Shown: positions 46,644 to 56,321 of the stretch, piece by piece | Numbering within the stretch: the stretch's first letter is position 1 | Layout: every line of letters starts with the position of its first letter | Assembly: GCA_963746255.1 (NCBI GenBank) | Contig: CAVVAJ010000005.1 | Span: forward strand, 744,001-808,000 | Direction: 5' to 3' | Source of the DNA: DAOVXM01 sp963746255 | GTDB lineage: Bacteria; Chloroflexota; Anaerolineae; Anaerolineales; UBA4823 | DNA length: 64,000 nucleotides | Notes under the pieces: generated by a model | Seen by the model: the letters and a program-made list of their open reading frames with translations, nothing else | Databases searched by the model: none | What the model was told of the DNA's origin: nothing | Translations under genes and position numbers: made by a program

Positions 46644-48506
46644 TCAACTCTTCGTTGAAACTGTTGAAGCAACAGCAATATCCGCTTCTAATTCGTTCTC
46701 AATCCGGGTTTGAATATCATAAATCTTTCTGTAAATCCCATCTTGTGATATCAGATCACTGTGCTGCCCCCTTTGTACAATGCGGCCTTTGCTGAGCACC
46801 AAGATTAAATCGGCATCCATCACGCTGTGTATTCGGTGAGCGATGATAAAGCTCGTTCTTCCACGCATAAGTGACCTGAGCGCCATCCTTATTTCAACCT
46901 CTGTTTCCGCATCGACGGATGATGTAGCATCATCGAGAATCAGAATGCGCGGATCCTTAAGTATGGTACGGGCAATTGCTATCCGCTGCTTTTGACCTCC
47001 AGATAATGTCACTCCCCTCTCGCCAATTAGAGTCTCATACCCCTTGGGGAAAGTTGTGATCACATCATGGATTGCGGCAGATTTTGCGGTTGAAACCACT
47101 TCTTCATCTGACACTGCGCGGCCAACGCTATATGTTATGTTCTCGCGAATAGAGCGGGAGAACAGAAATGGTTCTTGTTCGACGATCCCGATATGCTGGC
47201 GGATATAGTGGCGTGGATACTCCCGCAATTCCTTGCCATCGACAATGATACTACCGGCAGAATAATCATAGAATCTAGGCAGTAAATTTACCAGACTGGT
47301 TTTTCCTGAGCCTGTAGTCCCTACGAGAGCGACCACTTGTCCAGCTTGACATGCAAAAGTGATGTCGCTCAAAATGGATTCGTTTATTTCATCGTTCTCA
47401 TACTGAAAATTTACATGTTCGAACTGGATAGCTCCCGAAATTATATTTGTTACAGGTGTTCTTCCTGAGTCGAGATCTTCTTGGTCTACTTCGATGATGT
47501 CTCGTACGCGACTATACGATACTAAACCAGTTGAAGTCTCCACAATCAAGCGTCCAAGATTTCGGATCGGCCAGATCAACCATATCACTAACCCTGCATA
47601 CGCTAAGTAAGTTCCTACTGAAATTGTCCCATCGATTGCCATCAACGCGGCAAAGACAAATCCAGCTAGCATTTGTACGCCACTGAGAATATCGGATATC
47701 GGCCAATACCCGGAATGCATTAATAATAAGTGTCGTCCGCGCAGATATTTCTCCCAATTATCTGTGTTGAATTTTTCCTGCTCAAATGATTGACGAGCAA
47801 ATGCCTTAACGACACGAACCCCGGTCAGATTTTCCTGCAGGGTTGTTGATAACACTGCATCTTGTTTCTGGTAAGCATCATATGCTTTGCTGACGCGTTG
47901 GAAGAAAAAGATCGAAACGATAACAATAATTGGGATGAGAATGATGGAAAATAGTGCAAGCTGAACGTTCATTTGGAATATGACGAAAAAATTGACAAAG
48001 AACAGGACCATAATCCGGATGACACCTATTGCTTGGTCGTTATAAAAGCGGCGCAACGCATCGACATCAGAGGTACTGCGTTGGATTAACTCTCCAGTTT
48101 TCGTTTTGTCATGATAAGAAAAGGGGAGTTTTTGAATGTGATCAAAGAGAAAGTTTCGAACTCGGCGAACAACATTTTCAGCCGTATACGCAGCGAGACG
48201 TCCCGCTAGGTAAGTGAAGCCGCCCATAATAGCTGAAAGAGCGACGAGTCCAACTGCACAAAGAGCCAATAAGCGGTATTTATCTGCAGTGACCTCGCCA
48301 CCAGCTAGATCAAGCAAAACATTATCGGTGAGGAAGCGGACAAGCAGATAGGTACTAGAACGTGCTACAGCAGCGAATGTCAAACAAATCGCCGCGCAGA
48401 TGTATACCAGCTTGAATCCAGTTATTAAATTCCAAACACCTACTAGACGGTTATTGGAAATCGTCTGCCGAATGTCAAGAGGATGATTTAATGGGTACTC
48501 GCTCAC
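46644..48506 (-). CDS. ABC exporter half-transporter, degenerate Walker B
   Basis: 620 residues with the exporter fold and ATPase. The signature 'LSGGQKQRIAIARTI' is canonical, but the Walker B is 'ILILDDATSSVD', with Asp replacing the catalytic Glu. In heterodimeric exporters this subunit contributes the non-hydrolysing site. Walker A 'GTTGSGKTSLVNL' is intact. The gene precedes its partner in the same operon. Such pairs export drugs or lipids. No regulator is close. Confidence 0.92.
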   Translation of the reverse strand: MSEYPLNHPLDIRQTISNNRLVGVWNLITGFKLVYICAAICLTFAAVARSSTYLLVRFLTDNVLLDLAGGEVTADKYRLLALCAVGLVALSAIMGGFTYLAGRLAAYTAENVVRRVRNFLFDHIQKLPFSYHDKTKTGELIQRSTSDVDALRRFYNDQAIGVIRIMVLFFVNFFVIFQMNVQLALFSIILIPIIVIVSIFFFQRVSKAYDAYQKQDAVLSTTLQENLTGVRVVKAFARQSFEQEKFNTDNWEKYLRGRHLLLMHSGYWPISDILSGVQMLAGFVFAALMAIDGTISVGTYLAYAGLVIWLIWPIRNLGRLIVETSTGLVSYSRVRDIIEVDQEDLDSGRTPVTNIISGAIQFEHVNFQYENDEINESILSDITFACQAGQVVALVGTTGSGKTSLVNLLPRFYDYSAGSIIVDGKELREYPRHYIRQHIGIVEQEPFLFSRSIRENITYSVGRAVSDEEVVSTAKSAAIHDVITTFPKGYETLIGERGVTLSGGQKQRIAIARTILKDPRILILDDATSSVDAETEVEIRMALRSLMRGRTSFIIAHRIHSVMDADLILVLSKGRIVQRGQHSDLISQDGIYRKIYDIQTRIENELEADIAVASTVSTKS

Positions 48507-48735
48507 TCATACACCACAATGAATTGAGATATAGGTAGTTAAAGTTTACTGGAATATCTGGGAAACAGAAGGATGCGGATCCACAAACCAGTTCAGCTCT
48601 ATTCTAACCGACGACAACAATCTTTATGATTTTCTTTCTCAGTTTCTACGGCAGCTTTTTCAAGATAGAACCAACACTTGCGGTTCATGGCTGGTAGGAT
48701 AATCACTTGAAGAAATAGTGTTTATTGATTATAAA

Positions 48736-48957
48736 CTAGAGGTGTGGGATGCCGGCAGACTGGTGCCCGTTCACCAAACTGATCGCATTATTGGGGCAGG
48801 AAAGCACACATTCTCCACAACTGCTGCAGCGTGAGATATCAATATATGGTGGTTCATCATGATCGATCAGGACAATTGCGCGCGTGTTGCATGAACGTCT
48901 TGCTTCGCAGGGCTGACACACCTGGCAAATGTCCCAATCTAGCTCTGGGTACAACAT
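48736..48957 (-). CDS. Small two-cluster ferredoxin-like protein
   Basis: 73 residues holding two cysteine sets: C-x2-C-x2-C-x5-C ('CQVCQPCEARRSC', N-terminal) and C-x2-C-x2-C-x3-CP ('CSSCGECVLSCP', C-terminal). The second is a standard 4Fe-4S motif. The first has an unusual spacing, often seen in redox adaptor domains. It starts 2 bp after the methyltransferase gene, so it is co-transcribed. An electron-carrier role is likely, the partner unknown. Confidence 0.7.
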   Translation of the reverse strand: MLYPELDWDICQVCQPCEARRSCNTRAIVLIDHDEPPYIDISRCSSCGECVLSCPNNAISLVNGHQSAGIPHL

Positions 48958-48959
48958 AT

Positions 48960-49760
48960 TTATTTCCTGGCGATGAATAGTCCCTGGGACTTCTCGATGA
49001 AGAAATATCCATTGTTCGCAATTTGCAACTCAACATGATCTTCCAACGACCGTAAGAGATCGGCGTCTAATCTCCCCATGGCATAAGTCATTGACATCAC
49101 GTAGCCTAGCAAGGCTTCCGAATCCTTCACTTCGAGATGATCGGTGTAGATCCGCTGATCGATCTGGGAGAAACATCCGCCTAAGATTTCGGCACCATTT
49201 TCCAGAGAAAAATGAGATATGCCGAAGTTGTATTCTTTATATTGAGGGTTGAGACTCTGGATTAATGTATGCAGTTCCCGCATATGGCCTAAGCCATTCG
49301 TGGCGGCTACGAAAATACCATCCGGCAAGAGAAGTCTGCCAATTTCCTTACATGCCTTCTCTATGTCTGGAACATGGTAAAGCATGTGATTTGCGATAAT
49401 GTAATTGAATTTTGCAGAGGATATAGGGATGGCAAGAGCATCATTACAAACAAAATGGAATTCATCAAGGTCTATCAGAGTTGATTTTGCTGATTGGATC
49501 ATCCCCAAGGACAGATCCGCCAAAGTTATATCTGATCCGGCTGGCATGCGGGATAAATTATCAGCCCAAAAAACACCTGGCCCACAGCCGAGCTCAAGCA
49601 CATGACTCCCCGGCTGTATGGCGATTTGATCAAAGACCCATTGGTGCCATGGGGTTGGATTCGTGCTGTATGTACGGTGTAGATTGATCCTGGACTGCAG
49701 GTTTGTTGGTGTTTTATATTGTTCTTCTTTTAGATAATTCTGATCGTAGATAATGGGCAT
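48960..49760 (-). CDS. Class I SAM-dependent methyltransferase
   Basis: 266 residues with the SAM motif 'HVLELGCGPGVFWADN' (about 54-69), motif II-like 'DITLADLSLGMI', and 'FNYIIANHMLYHVPDIEKAC' (motif IV, methyltransferase 11/25 type). The substrate is unknown. It lies 2 bp upstream of the small ferredoxin gene. Confidence 0.85.
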   Translation of the reverse strand: MPIIYDQNYLKEEQYKTPTNLQSRINLHRTYSTNPTPWHQWVFDQIAIQPGSHVLELGCGPGVFWADNLSRMPAGSDITLADLSLGMIQSAKSTLIDLDEFHFVCNDALAIPISSAKFNYIIANHMLYHVPDIEKACKEIGRLLLPDGIFVAATNGLGHMRELHTLIQSLNPQYKEYNFGISHFSLENGAEILGGCFSQIDQRIYTDHLEVKDSEALLGYVMSMTYAMGRLDADLLRSLEDHVELQIANNGYFFIEKSQGLFIARK

Positions 49761-49898
49761 AATTTGTTAATGCGGATAGTCATTCAGTGAGAATTGGGAT
49801 TCTATGGAAGAGCACTAGACGAAAGCATAATCATAACATAACTCAAGTGATTGACGGATTTGCCGTATGTACACCCCGAAGATGTGATTTATTTCAGA

Positions 49899-51758
49899 CT
49901 AATCCATCTCAGGCGAGTAGCCCTCAGGTATGGGCAGACCTTCACTCCGCATGATTTTTAAGGCATTCGTCGTTGGGCTTGCTCCATCCCGCAATGTGTA
50001 ATCAAAAGATAACTGTCCGTCATGTACTTCATCACTAAAGTGGTAGTTCGTGATTTCTGGGTGGTTGGGAGCAAGATTTGCTAATTCGAGATCGTGGGTA
50101 GCTAAGAGACCAACACCATTTTTCCCAACGATTTCTTGTAAGAAGGCTTGACTCCCAAGTAGACGCTCCCGGTTATTAGTACCGCGAAAGATCTCATCAA
50201 TGAGGTAGAGAACTGGATAGCTGTCAGCAGTGTAGATTTTTTCCAATAGCAGGCGCAAGCATCTGACTTCAGCGTAAAAATAGGAATACCCATCGGCAAT
50301 CGAATCAGTAATATGGATACAAGTGTGCAGTCTAAACAATTCTGAACTAAGTTCATGGGCGCACACAGGACCACCGGCAAACGCTAAACACATATTAATA
50401 CCGATAGTTTTAATAAATGTACTTTTTCCAGCCATGTTGGAACCGGTGATCAACGCTATATCACCCCTAGATGAGATGAAGAAATCGTTGCACACTCTCG
50501 TTTCTGGCTTGATTAATGGATGACCAAGCTCCGTACTCTTCAAAACAGGTGCATCAGCAGTCACGTGTTCAATAAGTTTTGGATAGGTGTAGCTTGGATT
50601 GAGATACTTATAATTGGCGAGTGATATCAATGCTTCTAATTCGTACCATGTATCCAACCAAACTGGAAGAGATACGGCGATATTCTTTCGCTGGCGATCA
50701 ATAACGTATGCGCAGATGAAATCCCAAGGAAATAGGACATTGAGCAGGAAAGTCATTATCGGATTCATCCGTAAACCGACCGCTGCAGTGCTAACTTTTA
50801 CTCTCTGAAGCTGTTTTGATGGTAGCGGTTGACCTAGCAAATACGGTTCACATATTTGCGCCAAAGCAGGTTTACCAGAATAAGGATAACTTTCAAGGAA
50901 CTGCAGCAGAGATTTGAAAACATCCAGCTCGCGGTCAATTGTTACTGTGACTTCAAACAGAGGAGAAAGGTTTTTTTGGTTATACAAGTAGAAGATCAAA
51001 TATACAAATAATGAGCCAAACCAGTAATCGGGAAATCCCCAAATCAGCGTGATTGAAATTAATAGGAGATTTAGTGTGGTCAAAAGGGAAGCGATCACCA
51101 GCATATTGCCCATGTTAGCAGCATGTCCTGCTTCCACTAGCCATTTCAGGATTTGTTTTTCGTTAATTTTCTCCGAAGTTAGCAGGCGAAATTCTAGCTG
51201 CAATTTGTCTCGAAACCCAACGAGAGGTTCCAGCTCGCGAATGATTCCCTGACGGTAAACGATATCTTCCAGCTGTGGTTCTGATGATGTCAGCCATTTT
51301 GCTAGGCGAGCGCTACCTTCTTGGGACGTGGCAGTATCGATGAGCCTGTGCAATGAGTAAGGTCCGATCAAATCCAGATCTGAACTGAGCGCATTTTTTT
51401 CAAGGAGTGGATTATTTTCAGGTATGTGGTTCCAATCGAGTGATAAACGAGCTTGATGATCGCTTTTAATTTGCTTCCACAGCATGAATCTATTTAGAGA
51501 GCGATCCACTTGCCGGTGCTTGTGAACAGCAATCACAAAAATAGACGCAAATGCGGCGCATACTTCCCAAATCCATGGATAGGCGAGCCAGTTATACGCC
51601 AGAAAAACTGCGAATATGCCTCCGAGTATTATCGTCAGGCGATACCAGGAAAAGCGTTTGCTTAATGCGTTTATTCTTTCAATCTGTCGATCTAATCGAT
51701 TGATATGGCTAGGTAGGGATATTATATTTGGAGAAGGCTCTGTTATTTGAGGGCTCAT
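49899..51758 (-). CDS. Membrane-anchored MutS-family ATPase
   Basis: 619 residues. Two hydrophobic helices (about 40-80) near the N-terminus, and another pair at about 213-250, flank a helical core. The C-terminal MutS ATPase domain has Walker A 'TGSNMAGKSTFIKTIG', a 'STFIKTIGINMCLAFAGGPVCA' helix, and Walker B 'LYLIDEIFRGTNNRER'. The mismatch-recognition domain of MutS1 is absent and no Smr domain is seen, so it is not MutS2. Similar transmembrane MutS-like proteins are known but of unknown function. A DNA- or nucleic-acid-linked role at the membrane is inference. Confidence 0.8.
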   Translation of the reverse strand: MSPQITEPSPNIISLPSHINRLDRQIERINALSKRFSWYRLTIILGGIFAVFLAYNWLAYPWIWEVCAAFASIFVIAVHKHRQVDRSLNRFMLWKQIKSDHQARLSLDWNHIPENNPLLEKNALSSDLDLIGPYSLHRLIDTATSQEGSARLAKWLTSSEPQLEDIVYRQGIIRELEPLVGFRDKLQLEFRLLTSEKINEKQILKWLVEAGHAANMGNMLVIASLLTTLNLLLISITLIWGFPDYWFGSLFVYLIFYLYNQKNLSPLFEVTVTIDRELDVFKSLLQFLESYPYSGKPALAQICEPYLLGQPLPSKQLQRVKVSTAAVGLRMNPIMTFLLNVLFPWDFICAYVIDRQRKNIAVSLPVWLDTWYELEALISLANYKYLNPSYTYPKLIEHVTADAPVLKSTELGHPLIKPETRVCNDFFISSRGDIALITGSNMAGKSTFIKTIGINMCLAFAGGPVCAHELSSELFRLHTCIHITDSIADGYSYFYAEVRCLRLLLEKIYTADSYPVLYLIDEIFRGTNNRERLLGSQAFLQEIVGKNGVGLLATHDLELANLAPNHPEITNYHFSDEVHDGQLSFDYTLRDGASPTTNALKIMRSEGLPIPEGYSPEMD

Positions 51759-51773
51759 ATGTGTAGATTGCAG

Positions 51774-53237
51774 CTACGCAATATCGAGTATTACGCCGCT
51801 TTTTGGGTCTAACCTGAATTCGTGCAGTATTCCACCATGTAAGTTTACGGAATTCCCAGTTAGTAGGTCTTTCAGCCGCGTTTGTGGAGGGAAATGTGGG
51901 TTTAAGTCCACATCTACTTTATTGAGAGTGTCGGAATTATTGATTACTATGACCAATGTTTGGGTTTTTGTGCGCCGTGCGTAAGTGAATTTGTTATCAT
52001 CTGCAGATATGATTTTGAAATCCCCTGTGGTTAAAGCCGAGTTCTTTCTCCTTAATTGGATACACTGCTGGACAAAATCATGTATTTGATAATTCCATGA
52101 TGCTTGGTCCCATGAAAAAGCATACCTTGCATCCTCGGGGTTCCTGCTTGGTCCATTCACCATCCCGATTTCATCCCCATAATAGACACACGGTGCACCC
52201 GGATACGTCATTTGGAAGAGTATTGCGAGGCGGAAATTCTGCACACGGTTAGAAATGAGACTGAGAAAACGCGGCATATCATGGGAACTGAGCAGATTTA
52301 ATTGCGCGTAGACAGCCTCTTCCGGGTAGATAGATACTAAATCCGTTACTCGTGCTGCGAATTGGTTGCCATTCCAAATATGTGTTTGAGGTAACCCCAT
52401 CAGGTTTGCCGATAAATATGGATCAATATCCTGCCCGCCAAAAAATGCTAGACAGGCTTGGGTAAATTGGTAGTTCATTACGCCATCGAATTTGTTTCCT
52501 TGGAGCCATTCCTCTGCCTGCCAAGGTATTTCTCCAACCAAGTACGCCTCTGGGTTAACCCCTTTTACTAATTTTCGAAAATCACACCAAAAATCTGGAT
52601 CAGTTATATCACCTGGTACATCCAGTCTCCATCCATCGATGCCTATGTCCAGCCAATATCGAGCAACATTGAAGAGATAATCCTTCACCTCTTGGTTGTT
52701 TGTATTGAATTTTGGCAAGGCTGGAAGTCCTGCCCAGCATACGTAATTGGGTTTCCCTTGGTAAGCGTTCAGCGGGAAGCTATCCGAGAGAAACCAATCA
52801 ATGTATGGGGAGGCGGAGCCGCACTCTAGCAGATGGTTGAATTGGTAGAACCCCCGGCTCGCGTGATTAAAAACTCCATCTAGAATGATTTTGATTCCTC
52901 TCCGATGTGCTTCTGTAAGCAGTGACTTGAATATTTCATGATTTCCAAGTAAGGGGTCAACTTGGAAATAATCATGTGTATGGTAGCGGTGGTTTGAAGC
53001 AGACTGAAATATAGGATTGAAATAAACAGCATTAATACCTAAATCTTCCAGATAATCTAGTTTTTCCATAATACCAACCAAATCACCTCCTTTGAAGCCG
53101 GAGATCGTTGGAGGAGAATCCCATGGCTCAAGATTATTTGGTTTTTGGTCTGAATCACTCCTGGCAAATCGATCGGGAAAAATTTGGTAGAATATTGCGG
53201 TTTTTACCCATTCTGGAGTGCTGAAATCAGCGTTCAT
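51774..53237 (-). CDS. Alpha-amylase family glycoside hydrolase (GH13)
   Basis: About 487 residues from ATG 53237, whose ATGA overlaps the stop of the upstream gene; the annotated GTG at 53246 is less likely. Conserved GH13 regions are visible: 'YQIFPDRFARSD', 'VFNHASRGFYQF', nucleophile Asp in 'GWRLDVPGDI', acid Glu in 'YLVGEIPW', and 'LSSHDMPRFL' with the third Asp. There is no signal peptide, so it acts inside the cell on maltodextrins or similar, of the neopullulanase/cyclomaltodextrinase type. A remnant glycogen-debranching gene elsewhere in the window hints at reshaped glucan metabolism. Confidence 0.88.
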   Translation of the reverse strand: MNADFSTPEWVKTAIFYQIFPDRFARSDSDQKPNNLEPWDSPPTISGFKGGDLVGIMEKLDYLEDLGINAVYFNPIFQSASNHRYHTHDYFQVDPLLGNHEIFKSLLTEAHRRGIKIILDGVFNHASRGFYQFNHLLECGSASPYIDWFLSDSFPLNAYQGKPNYVCWAGLPALPKFNTNNQEVKDYLFNVARYWLDIGIDGWRLDVPGDITDPDFWCDFRKLVKGVNPEAYLVGEIPWQAEEWLQGNKFDGVMNYQFTQACLAFFGGQDIDPYLSANLMGLPQTHIWNGNQFAARVTDLVSIYPEEAVYAQLNLLSSHDMPRFLSLISNRVQNFRLAILFQMTYPGAPCVYYGDEIGMVNGPSRNPEDARYAFSWDQASWNYQIHDFVQQCIQLRRKNSALTTGDFKIISADDNKFTYARRTKTQTLVIVINNSDTLNKVDVDLNPHFPPQTRLKDLLTGNSVNLHGGILHEFRLDPKSGVILDIA

Positions 53238-54289
53238 GCAGACCACCTGGATTTTTGATCTACTACAACGGCCATAACTTCATCACCGCGCAACGACATA
53301 CAATTCACTCCTTGGACCACACCTTCTTTGACAGGTACTTCCTGGGCACTGAACCGGATAAGTTTGCTGTGTTTTGAGATGATAAAAATATCTGATGCTT
53401 GATCCGCATTTTTCACGGAAATCAGCCGATCTGTCCTTATCGCGATCTTCCCCGCAGCTCCTGGATTCTTATTCGGTTGGAATCCAACCATACTCCTGAT
53501 TGTCCCTTTTCCATCTCCGCCAATGAGGAATACCTTGCTGTCATTGTTGACTGCAGCTATTGAGACTGCTTTTTCTCCGTCTGTTAAGCGCATCCCCTGG
53601 CAGCCTTGAGGCGGCACTTTTTTCTCGGGAAAGCGTGTCGCGCGTCCTGATTCAGAGGCGATGAACAGGTCACACTCACCGTCTGTCCAGCAAGCATCAG
53701 CAACTGCACCGAATGCACTTTGGTCATATAACGGAGTCCCCAGTTTCATGTATTCACCAAACACATGGTGCCGAATTCTCCGAACCATACCAGACTGGCT
53801 GAGAATGGTTAGATAGCCATCAGCTCGCACAGGTAGTAATACTGCTATTCTTTCAGATTTGGGTATTTTTGCTTTTTCGTTGAAGGAAGAACCACGAGCA
53901 CGAATATCAGTTTCGGCAATTTGGTTCATATTTAGACGGTACGCTTTTGATATCTCCGTTATGGCGAGAAGTGTTGTCTCTTTATCTGCAAGCACTAATA
54001 TAGACGGTGGTTGGCTTGTGGGTAGATCAATGTCATAGATCCCCATACCTCCCCGGCGTTGCCGCTGATAATGATGGCGCGGAGTTCTTTTTGCGATCCC
54101 ATCACTGTTCGCACTTATCAAATTGATAGTTGTTGGTGGTTCGGTAATTATTTGTGCAGGTGCTGTTAGAGGTTGATTATCTGACTCCATGGCTAACTCG
54201 ATACTTCGAAGGTTCCGATTCTCCTCTTCTAAAGCATCGATATATGCAAGTATGTGAGCGGGTACTCCGGATAAATCAGGTCTTTTCAC
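53234..54289 (-). CDS. Stand-alone GyrA C-terminal beta-pinwheel protein
   Basis: 351 residues. Residues 1-70 are charged, with a short helix and linker; the rest is six-bladed DNA-gyrase C-terminal repeat text ('VLLPVRADGYLTILSQSGMVRRI', 'AIRTDRLISV', 'SDIFIISKHSKLIRFSAQEVP'). 'QRRGGMG' (77-83) matches the GyrA-box that wraps DNA for supercoiling. The gyrase breakage-reunion domain with its active tyrosine is absent. A free-standing DNA-wrapping pinwheel is unusual; it may regulate gyrase or bind DNA on its own. It is translationally coupled to the GH13 gene by ATGA. Confidence 0.85.
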   Translation of the reverse strand: MKRPDLSGVPAHILAYIDALEEENRNLRSIELAMESDNQPLTAPAQIITEPPTTINLISANSDGIAKRTPRHHYQRQRRGGMGIYDIDLPTSQPPSILVLADKETTLLAITEISKAYRLNMNQIAETDIRARGSSFNEKAKIPKSERIAVLLPVRADGYLTILSQSGMVRRIRHHVFGEYMKLGTPLYDQSAFGAVADACWTDGECDLFIASESGRATRFPEKKVPPQGCQGMRLTDGEKAVSIAAVNNDSKVFLIGGDGKGTIRSMVGFQPNKNPGAAGKIAIRTDRLISVKNADQASDIFIISKHSKLIRFSAQEVPVKEGVVQGVNCMSLRGDEVMAVVVDQKSRWSA

Positions 54290-54335
54290 GGAACAATCCT
54301 ATCTGGTTTTTTGTGGATTCATAGACTGGTTAGCA

Positions 54336-55106
54336 CTATATAGGAATATCCATTCCAAAAGCTACCAATAAGTACAGCAGGAGCAGTTTGATACTATTAT
54401 TTATGATGTGAATGATTATCGCTGGCCATAAGGAGGTGCTTTTTTCATATATCCAAGCCAATATAATACCCATCAAGAACGTCGCAGCAGCAATGGATAT
54501 TTCACCATGCAGCACACCGAATAGGGCAGAGCTGATCAAGATGGCTGGCCAAATACTTAATGTTTGCCGCAGCCAAGAGTATAGAAGACCGCGGAAGAAT
54601 ATCTCCTCAGCTATGGGAACGATGAACCCTCCGAAAACAAGCATAAATAATACACCTGGCATCGATATTTCGTCTGGCAATAAGAATTCCAATTGGGGAT
54701 TGCCTGGTGGCAATCCAAGCGCAAGCTGAATCATCATCGCGATTAAACCTACAGATGGCAGGATGAGCAATCCCAACAGCACTGCGATAATCTGCCAGTG
54801 CCTGGATATTTGAGTTAAACCCACAGCTTGCCAGGTCAGCCCATTACGTCGGATGCCAATAAAATATACACTAATCAAAATTGCTGTAGCTTCAAGTGCG
54901 GCAAATAATGCGTTATTTAGTAGGAAATAGTACTCCTCATTAACCCAGCTCGAAGCGAGTTCAAATACCTTATAGAGGACAAAAGAGCCAAGCAGTACGA
55001 TAATTATTGTCAGGAATATTATCCCTAGTATCTCCCTCCAATCCCAGCGATGTCTAATTACACCATTCGAATCAATTGAACTAGCTTGATTTAGGTCGAT
55101 TGTCAT
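54336..55106 (-). CDS. CPBP-family intramembrane metalloprotease
   Basis: 256 residues with about eight hydrophobic helices. The CPBP (Abi) motifs are present: EE at 167-168 and R172 in 'IAEEIFFRGLLYSWLR', and H200 in 'ALFGVLHGEIS'. Family members include Rce1-type CAAX proteases and bacteriocin-immunity proteins. The gene overlaps the end of dinB by 26 bp, indicating the same transcript. Confidence 0.85.
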   Translation of the reverse strand: MTIDLNQASSIDSNGVIRHRWDWREILGIIFLTIIIVLLGSFVLYKVFELASSWVNEEYYFLLNNALFAALEATAILISVYFIGIRRNGLTWQAVGLTQISRHWQIIAVLLGLLILPSVGLIAMMIQLALGLPPGNPQLEFLLPDEISMPGVLFMLVFGGFIVPIAEEIFFRGLLYSWLRQTLSIWPAILISSALFGVLHGEISIAAATFLMGIILAWIYEKSTSLWPAIIIHIINNSIKLLLLYLLVAFGMDIPI

Positions 55107-56316
55107 TTCTATCCTTAGCTATCGATAAATCCGATGCACGAATAACAATTTTATCTCCATAGCGATTGCGCAGTTCATCAACGGCGGATAATAAGCGCGC
55201 TTCTTTTCGAAAATCGTCCTCCCACAAACTCAACTGTCTCACTGGGGGGCCAAGGCTGCTAATACCAACCCCGATCAACCGCACTGCTTGACTTGGATGC
55301 CAGGCACCCACAAAAAGTTCCCAGACCGCGTTATAAATCTCGCTATTTTGATCTGTCGCATGTGGCAGGGTGCTCTGCCTGGTTATTGTCGAAAAGTCTG
55401 CCCAGCGCAATTTTAACCGTACGGTATTGCCGCAAAGATTGGATTTTCTTAAACGACGGGCAACCTTATCAGATAAACTAAGCAGTACTCGGCGGAGTTC
55501 TTCTCTTTCTGTGACATCCTGTGCAAATGTTGTTTCATGACTAACGGATTTGATGCCATATGAGGTAGCGATCGGACGTTCGTCGATACCACGTGAGCGA
55601 AGGTACAGGTCGTGTCCATATTTCCCAAAGAGTTGGATCAATCGGTTTTCAGAGAAGTCAGCCAGTTCACCGATGGTTTTGAGCCCCATTCGGTCTAACT
55701 TTTCCGCTGTTTTTTCTCCGATACCCCATAAAGAGGTAACTGGGAGTGGTGCTAAAAAATTAGCTTCCTCGCCAGGAGGCACCTCGGTAATCGCATTCGG
55801 TGGTGAGCTGCTTCGTACTGCAGCTTTGCCGACATCGTTAGCGATTTTTGCTACCAGTTTATTGGTGGCGATTCCTAATGAACTCGGCAGATTTAATTGC
55901 CTATTAATCGTACGCTGCAGTCCTCTCGCAATCGATAAACCAGATTCAGCTAGATCGGTTATGTCAAGGAAAGCTTCATCGATAGATACTTTCTCGACTA
56001 ATGGGGAAAGGTCATCAAGGAACGCCATCACATTCTTGGATACTTTGCCGTAATCACCATGCCGAGATGATACAACAATCAATGTAGGACAGAGCCTAAG
56101 CGCGTGGGCCATCGGCATTGCACTCCTGACACCAAATTTCCTTGCTGCATATGAACACGATGCAACGACACCGCGCTCATCTGGGTGACCACCAACCGCG
56201 AAGGGTTTTCCCACCAGGTTGGGATTATGCTGTTCTTCTACAGCACAGAAAAATGCATCAAGATCAAAATGAATAATTTTCCGATATGCGGCTTTCGGTT
56301 TTTGTATCATGGGCAA
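55081..56316 (-). CDS. dinB: DNA polymerase IV (Y family)
   Basis: 411 residues. 'IHFDLDAFFCAVEEQ' supplies the first catalytic Asp pair, 'VSIDEAFLDITD' the second. 'VASCSYAARKFGVRSAMPM' and 'GIGEKTAEKLDRMGLKTIGELADF' (helix-hairpin-helix) confirm DinB. Near the C-terminus 'QLSLWEDD' fits the beta-clamp binding motif. It performs error-prone translesion synthesis. rtcA ends 5 bp upstream. No LexA site is evident. Confidence 0.95.
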   Translation of the reverse strand: MPMIQKPKAAYRKIIHFDLDAFFCAVEEQHNPNLVGKPFAVGGHPDERGVVASCSYAARKFGVRSAMPMAHALRLCPTLIVVSSRHGDYGKVSKNVMAFLDDLSPLVEKVSIDEAFLDITDLAESGLSIARGLQRTINRQLNLPSSLGIATNKLVAKIANDVGKAAVRSSSPPNAITEVPPGEEANFLAPLPVTSLWGIGEKTAEKLDRMGLKTIGELADFSENRLIQLFGKYGHDLYLRSRGIDERPIATSYGIKSVSHETTFAQDVTEREELRRVLLSLSDKVARRLRKSNLCGNTVRLKLRWADFSTITRQSTLPHATDQNSEIYNAVWELFVGAWHPSQAVRLIGVGISSLGPPVRQLSLWEDDFRKEARLLSAVDELRNRYGDKIVIRASDLSIAKDRNDNRPKSS

Positions 56317-56321
56317 TAGGA

